From: Planctomycetota bacterium
GTDB lineage: Bacteria > Planctomycetota > Phycisphaerae > Phycisphaerales > SM1A02
Length of the DNA stretch: 64,000 nt
Direction of reading: 5' to 3'
Assembly: GCA_022566535.1 (NCBI GenBank)
Contig: JADFIR010000001.1
Location: forward strand, 1-64,000
The notes beneath the pieces are model-generated. The model was not told where the DNA came from, did no database searches, and saw only the letters and a list, made by a program, of their open reading frames with translations. Positions within the stretch are counted from its first letter, which is position 1. Each line of letters opens with the position of its first letter. Made by a program: the position numbers and the translations under genes. Positions 60,204 through 64,000 of this stretch are shown piece by piece.

Positions 60204-60692
60204 ATGGCCGACATATACTGCGATAATGCGCTACTCGGTGGTGCAACCGACGTTGATACGGCTGTTCACGGGACACTTGTCATCCAAGGGTCTGTTGTCC
60301 TTCTGAACAAACCCCAGCAATACCCGAGTAAGTTCGTCAAACAGTACAACATGATTGATATCCTAAATACGGCAACAAGCGGTATCCAGGAATTAGCAGA
60401 AAAGACCGAACAAACGTTCACCAGGCTTGCTGATGAATGGGAACACGACACCGCTGGATCATCGTTGATTCAGGACATGGTGGATCATCCCAAGTACAGA
60501 GAGATCATCGCGCTTGGGAGAGATGCCCTGCCTTTCATCCTTGAACGCCTAAGCGCACAAGGTGGATTCTGGTTTGGCGCGCTGCACGAGATTAGCAGAG
60601 AGTTCGCACCCTCAAAGGATGACCTTGGCAACCGCGAGAAGATGACAGCTGCGTGGTTGGAATGGGGGCGCGAGAATGACCTTTCGGGATGA
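60204..60692 (+). CDS. Passenger protein of unknown function
   Basis: A 162-residue protein. The first half (DNALLGGATDVDTAVHGTLV) is probably beta-rich. A linker (NTATSGIQELAEKTEQTFTR) is followed by a compact helical part (VDHPKYREIIALGRDALPFI and WFGALHEISREFAPSKDDLG) that recurs, as I recall, in small uncharacterised bacterial proteins near the DUF7689-like gene. Its end overlaps the next gene by 17 bases. No catalytic motif is obvious. Confidence 0.6.
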   Translation: MADIYCDNALLGGATDVDTAVHGTLVIQGSVVLLNKPQQYPSKFVKQYNMIDILNTATSGIQELAEKTEQTFTRLADEWEHDTAGSSLIQDMVDHPKYREIIALGRDALPFILERLSAQGGFWFGALHEISREFAPSKDDLGNREKMTAAWLEWGRENDLSG

Positions 60693-61221
60693 AGGGGCAA
60701 TTCTTCGCCAATACCCGAGACTAAAGTCGTCTAGCTATTCTGGTCACAGTGATCCGGACGACTTCTACAATTGCATTGCATTTGCGGTTGGCGACAGGAA
60801 GCGTTGGTGGGAGCCATTCAGAAACTACCTCTACACTGGCGGGTTGCCCGTATGGCCCGAAGGATGCAGCGCCGCGAACACGCTGCCGGGGTGGATTGAG
60901 GCTTTTCACTCCCTGAGATTTGAGCGATGCGACGATGGCAACTTTGAGCGCGGCTTTGAGAGGATAGCAATATTCGGTCTCTCGGAATCAGAACCGAAGC
61001 ACGTTGCTTGGCAGCCATCCGATCGCAATGGGGATTGGTACAGCAAGCTTGGTAATGACGCCGACATTCGCCACGAAGACGTCTTGGCAGTCAGCGACGA
61101 GGACGGCAGCCAAGTTCTGGCCTACATGAAGCGGGACCGGCACCACCGATCTGACCAATCACTGCTGCGTTGCGCAAAACCACTAGAACCCCTCCCAACC
61201 CGTGTGCCCACTTTTCAATAG
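60676..61221 (+). CDS. Passenger protein, DUF7689-like
   Basis: A 181-residue protein. The core has DDFYNCIAFAVGDRKRWWEP, GLPVWPEGCSAANTLPGWIE, ERIAIFGLSESEPKHVAWQP and NGDWYSKLGNDADIRHEDVL. The early Cys in YNCIAFA with the later His in KHVA and the WSKLG-like end suggest a papain-like or related small enzyme fold. The frame stops inside the right terminal repeat of the element. It is the last of the passenger set. Confidence 0.65.
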   Translation: MTFRDEGAILRQYPRLKSSSYSGHSDPDDFYNCIAFAVGDRKRWWEPFRNYLYTGGLPVWPEGCSAANTLPGWIEAFHSLRFERCDDGNFERGFERIAIFGLSESEPKHVAWQPSDRNGDWYSKLGNDADIRHEDVLAVSDEDGSQVLAYMKRDRHHRSDQSLLRCAKPLEPLPTRVPTFQ

Positions 61222-61510
61222 GTACACACTTCCGAATATGTCTCCGACGACCCGACCTGCAGCCCAGGCGCCCCAAGAAGCCGGCGGGCGGGGCCCCGTG
61301 AATGGGGGTTGGGGGCTTGTAAGGGCGTCGCTCATATCGCACCGTCCGAGAAAATCCACGCAAACTTTCAGATTTGGTCTTGAATTGGACCAGCTCAAGT
61401 GGTACCTTCTGCTCACGGGAGGGAGGCGGAGCGCGCACGCGGCGTTCTCGCGTAGCGGGTTCATCAATACAATCCCCGGAAGCAGGGAGAGACCTCAGGA
61501 GGAAGAGGTC

Positions 61511-62386
61511 ATGCCTGCTCAATGGCGACGATTCGGCCGAAACCCTGCCGCCGCGGGTGCAGTAGCTGCGCTCTGCATTGCATCAATTGCATTGGGCGGC
61601 CCTACCGGGGATCCGTATTTGACGATGACATGGGATGCGTCCAACGATGGCGTCGGGGCCGAGGAGTACTCGTGGTACGAGCACGGCACCTTGAACCCGT
61701 TTGGCCTTTACACGATCGATCCGTTGATGATCGGCGATACGCAAAACCCCGGGAGCATGACCCCGATCCCGGGGAGCGGGGTTTCGGCCTTCGGGTGGAA
61801 CTACGCCGGTCAGTTGCAAAGCCAGGAGAACTTGTGGACGTATGAGTGGAACTGCATCTTCGATGACGGTACCGGTGCGGGGGCTGCCACCAGTGGACTT
61901 CCGTTTGTCACGGCGAACCTCGTCGTAACGAACAACGACCAAGTCAACTCCCAGACATTTACGCTTCTGATGACGCTCAACGTTCCCAGAGTGGTCGTGA
62001 ACCCACTGATGAATGGCTCGATCGTCGGGACCATTCTCGATCTGACCGGTGACGATGCGACCGTCAGCGCCCTTGGTGGCTCTTCAATTTACACGGCTCG
62101 TATTGATTTCGTTGACGAGCGTAGCTTGATGGTGGACCCCTTCTCTGCGAACGCCGGTGCCCCGTTCTTCAGCGGGCCGGTCGGGCCGGAAGATTTCGGG
62201 CTCCCCACGCCGGAGGTAGCCAGCCAGGATGTGAACACCAACATCCAGATTTTTCTGCAGTTCGAGCTTAGTCCGGGTGACTCGGCGTCGTTCATCTCGA
62301 TCTTTGAGATTGTGCCCAGTCCGGGCGGTTTGGCGGTTCTGGGGCTTGCCGGGTTGGCCGGTCGCCGACGCCGGCGTCGGGCCTGA
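61511..62386 (+). CDS. PEP-CTERM-like secreted protein
   Basis: A 291-residue exported protein, not a member of the seven-copy family. The signal peptide (AAAGAVAALCIASIALGGPT) is followed by a beta-rich region (YLTMTWDASNDGVGAEEYSW, ANLVVTNNDQVNSQTFTLLM). The sorting tail is VPSPGGLAVLGLAGLAGRRR. The start at ATG 61511 follows AGGAGGAAGAGG and replaces the longer listed frame. It lies 276 bases after the IS1595 element. Function unknown, predicted surface or exported. Confidence 0.77.
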   Translation: MPAQWRRFGRNPAAAGAVAALCIASIALGGPTGDPYLTMTWDASNDGVGAEEYSWYEHGTLNPFGLYTIDPLMIGDTQNPGSMTPIPGSGVSAFGWNYAGQLQSQENLWTYEWNCIFDDGTGAGAATSGLPFVTANLVVTNNDQVNSQTFTLLMTLNVPRVVVNPLMNGSIVGTILDLTGDDATVSALGGSSIYTARIDFVDERSLMVDPFSANAGAPFFSGPVGPEDFGLPTPEVASQDVNTNIQIFLQFELSPGDSASFISIFEIVPSPGGLAVLGLAGLAGRRRRRRA

Positions 62387-62619
62387 GCCCTACCCGGCAT
62401 GGGCGGCGAGCATGAACGGCCAGTCGGCCCGTGATCCGCTGTTTCAAGCCGGTCTCTCCGTTGCCAATCAGGACGTGGCCAACGCGGGCGGATTCTGTGG
62501 TCGCTGCCATGTCCCGAATGCCTGCCTCAGCGCTGCTTCGGCTGAATCGGTTGCCCGACGGCTGCGTCGATGCGTTCGATCTGGCGGTGCCGCTGGCCAA
62601 CTGGACGGGCAGGCCATAG
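62385..62619 (+). pseudogene. Remnant of a multihaem cytochrome/dockerin gene
   Basis: From the last codon of the preceding gene one frame reads YPAWAASMNGQSARDPLF, GLSVANQDVANAGGFCGRCH, which matches the cytochrome at 2.7 kb (YRTWSGSMMAQATRDPVF, LTVANQD, CLRCH). Soon afterwards a different frame reads LPDGCVDAFDLAVPLANW, a dockerin repeat, and stops. No start codon or complete haem domain remains. It is thus a deletion-fused remnant of the same gene type. Confidence 0.68.
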
Positions 62620-62782
62620 GCCGCCATCATGAGCATGCATGGGGCCCAATCGCGGTGCACAGACAGAGGGACAAGCCGTACGGCACCCAAACAGGAGCCG
62701 GGCCAGCCGCGAGCCGCCGAATGCTCGGATGAGATTCAGTCGCCCCGCGGCGCTGATTATTACCGAAATTTGATCAAAATGG

Positions 62783-62811
62783 TTGCATTGAGGTACGGCC
62801 CAGATTATAGT
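62783..62811 (+). promoter_or_regulatory. Candidate promoter for the last PEP-CTERM-like gene
   Basis: TTGCAT, 17 bases, TATAGT, about 118 bases before the start at 62930. It is the best sigma-70-like site in the 310-base gap 62620-62929, which holds no gene I can support. Confidence 0.5.
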
Positions 62812-62929
62812 GCGAGTGGATAGTCGCCCCCCGGGAGGGGCGCGTCCGGGGTTTTGTCGCTTCGCTTGGGAGAGAGGCAGCCGTAGAAACAACTGGAGAG
62901 AGGGTATCCATGTACGGGAGGAAAAGGAT

Positions 62930-63709
62930 ATGTCCCTCTTTCGCAGGCGTGTTCGGGTGCTGGCGGTTGCTGGCGTTCTCGTTGCAGCGACCTCGATAGA
63001 GTTCCAATCCGCCTATGCCGGGACCATCCCGGCGCTGCAGATGGATCTCGAGTATGACGGCGCGACCCCTTTCCTGTGGAATCCGAATCCGTCCGGTGTT
63101 GATATCGGTAACGGATTGTTCAACTTCGTCGGCAGCTTCACCGACATTTTCGGTTACCTCACAGTTGAATGGAATCTCATCGTTAGTCCCAGCACCACCT
63201 TCGGGACAGCGCTGATCACCGGTAATTACACCGTTGAGAATCACACGGATTCCACGCATGATTTTGTGGTCGGGGTGACCTTGCCGGTCGCTCCGGCACC
63301 GGGGGCGCAGCTCATGGGAGGCGCACTGACGATCGCCCTGCAGGCCAACGGTGACGGCGGCGCCATCATGTCGATTCCGGACGACCCCGGGAACCCCAAC
63401 GGCCCCGGTTCGCCCGTATGGCAGGCGCAGATCGACGGCGTTTCCGTGCAAGACCTGTTTCAGCACCAATTCGAGCTCTCGATCACCGGTGCGGGCGGGA
63501 TTGCCACGAGCGGCAACTTTGGTACTCCGATCCCCAGCGCTCCTGCTCCCGCGGTACTCGGCTCGATCGGCATCAAGACCGCGTTCTCTCTGACGTCGCT
63601 GGACCAGGCGTCGATGACCAGCAGTTTTCAGGTTACTCCGGCTCCGGGCGGGCTGGCACTGCTGGCGATTGGTTTGCTGACTGGCCGAGGTCGGCGACGA
63701 CGCAAGTAA
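62930..63709 (+). CDS. PEP-CTERM-like secreted protein
   Basis: A 259-residue exported protein. The signal peptide is VLAVAGVLVAATSIEFQSAY. The mature part is beta-rich (GLFNFVGSFTDIFGYLTVEW, YTVENHTDSTHDFVVGVTLP). The sorting tail is VTPAPGGLALLAIGLLTGRG followed by RRRRK. It resembles the gene at 61.5 kb in its overall plan (beta-rich body, VENHTDSTHDF-type and VVTNNDQVNSQTF-type segments) but not closely. The start at ATG 62930 follows GGGAGGAAAAGG. Function unknown. Confidence 0.77.
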   Translation: MSLFRRRVRVLAVAGVLVAATSIEFQSAYAGTIPALQMDLEYDGATPFLWNPNPSGVDIGNGLFNFVGSFTDIFGYLTVEWNLIVSPSTTFGTALITGNYTVENHTDSTHDFVVGVTLPVAPAPGAQLMGGALTIALQANGDGGAIMSIPDDPGNPNGPGSPVWQAQIDGVSVQDLFQHQFELSITGAGGIATSGNFGTPIPSAPAPAVLGSIGIKTAFSLTSLDQASMTSSFQVTPAPGGLALLAIGLLTGRGRRRRK

Positions 63710-63907
63710 GCCGGGCCACCACAGCGCTCACACCACACGGCCGTTGCATCGTCTCGATCGCCTGATCGAGGCGCTTTTCGTTAGCCCGGGCGACTTTGCG
63801 CGGGGCCGCAGCTCGCCGACACTGCCCCGCCACACGCACAACCACCGCCACGCCAACGCAATTGCGATACGGGCGGTTCGCCCAGGTATCGCATCTGATA
63901 GTCAGAC

Positions 63908-64000
63908 CTACCAGGCCCCAAGCTCGCCGGTGATGGGCTCCACAAGATCCTTCAGCGTCAGCAGCCCGACCGGCTGGGTGCTGGACTGGTCAACGGCGAT
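63908..64000 (-). CDS. CBS-domain protein, C-terminal end (partial)
   Basis: The window ends inside this gene. Thirty codons can be read on the minus strand: AVDQSSTQPVGLLTLKDLVE then ITGELGAW and TAG. The pattern of a CBS domain ending in VGLLTLKDLVEPITGE is typical of the CNNM/CorC (hemolysin-C-like) transporter family, where a membrane domain precedes the CBS pair. The 198 bases between it and the PEP-CTERM-like gene show nothing further. Confidence 0.6.
   Translation of the reverse strand: MAVDQSSTQPVGLLTLKDLVEPITGELGAW

Larger units (their letters stand above)
58492..61234 (+). mobile_element. IS1595-family element with passenger genes
   Basis: A perfect 23-base inverted repeat, CGGAAGTGTGTACCTATTGA plus AAA, lies at 58492-58514 and inverted at 61212-61234. 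Between them are an IS1595-type transposase and four further frames. The element is about 2.74 kb, much longer than a transposase-only member, so it is a passenger-carrying IS. No clear 8-base target duplication is visible (AACATTTG against AATATGTC), so it is either old or the flanks have changed. The last passenger gene ends inside the right repeat. Confidence 0.85.

Overview
The window is GC-rich bacterial chromosome that reads as Planctomycetota, most likely a Phycisphaerae-like lineage. The reasons are the many secreted proteins ending in PEP-CTERM-like tails of the PAPG/PSPGG type followed by a hydrophobic stretch and RRRR, dockerin-like Asp-rich repeats at the ends of a multihaem cytochrome and a beta-helix protein, small zinc-ribbon membrane proteins, and an ECF sigma factor operon. 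A PagL-like outer-membrane enzyme implies a Gram-negative envelope. The monooxygenase and dioxygenase of the kynurenine route imply aerobic metabolism. There are no rRNA genes, I recognised no tRNA genes, and there is no CRISPR array.

Layout: 0-2 kb, an ECF sigma / membrane anti-sigma-like operon. 2-8 kb, a pentahaem cytochrome with a dockerin tail, four tandem PEP-CTERM-like paralogs and several gene stubs. 8-15 kb, a lone FliN-like domain protein, zinc-ribbon membrane proteins, a PfkB-like kinase, a PagL-like protein and a beta-helix protein. 15-22 kb, the fatty-acid/phospholipid operon rpmF-plsX-fabH-fabD-(lipoprotein)-fabG-acpP-fabF. 22-30 kb, a compact seven-gene operon with a MutL/GlmL-type ASKHA ATPase, an RnfC-like barrel protein, an FN3/DUF6754-like protein, several membrane proteins and no visible mutase; this is the best candidate for an undescribed system. 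30-39 kb, a nearly complete kynurenine-to-oxalocrotonate pathway: formamidase, kynurenine 3-monooxygenase, kynureninase, 3-hydroxyanthranilate dioxygenase, ACMS decarboxylase, aminomuconic semialdehyde dehydrogenase and aminomuconate deaminase. 39-43 kb, molybdenum cofactor genes and a molybdopterin oxidoreductase. 43-54 kb, an aromatic amino acid decarboxylase, a split TPR gene, a REP-associated transposase with perfect terminal repeats, ispE, PilZ, AsmA-like, Coa1-like, Nif3-like, a GT-C-like enzyme and dnaK. 54-57 kb, three more members of the PEP-CTERM-like family. 57-58 kb, two DUF4190/GspG-like proteins. 58.5-61.2 kb, an IS1595-family element carrying four passenger ORFs. 61-64 kb, two further PEP-CTERM-like proteins, a cytochrome remnant and the end of a CBS-domain protein.

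Two themes cut across the window. First, short palindromes tagged with TAG/GTAG (REP/REPIN-like) sit at many gene ends and supply the stop codons or last residues of several genes; one transposase of the type that mobilises such repeats is present with matching ends. Second, the secreted-protein loci (2-8 kb, 54-57 kb and 61-63 kb) show tandem duplication, shared promoter blocks, truncated signal-peptide stubs and orphan dockerin or haem fragments, which points to rapid turnover of surface genes by recombination.
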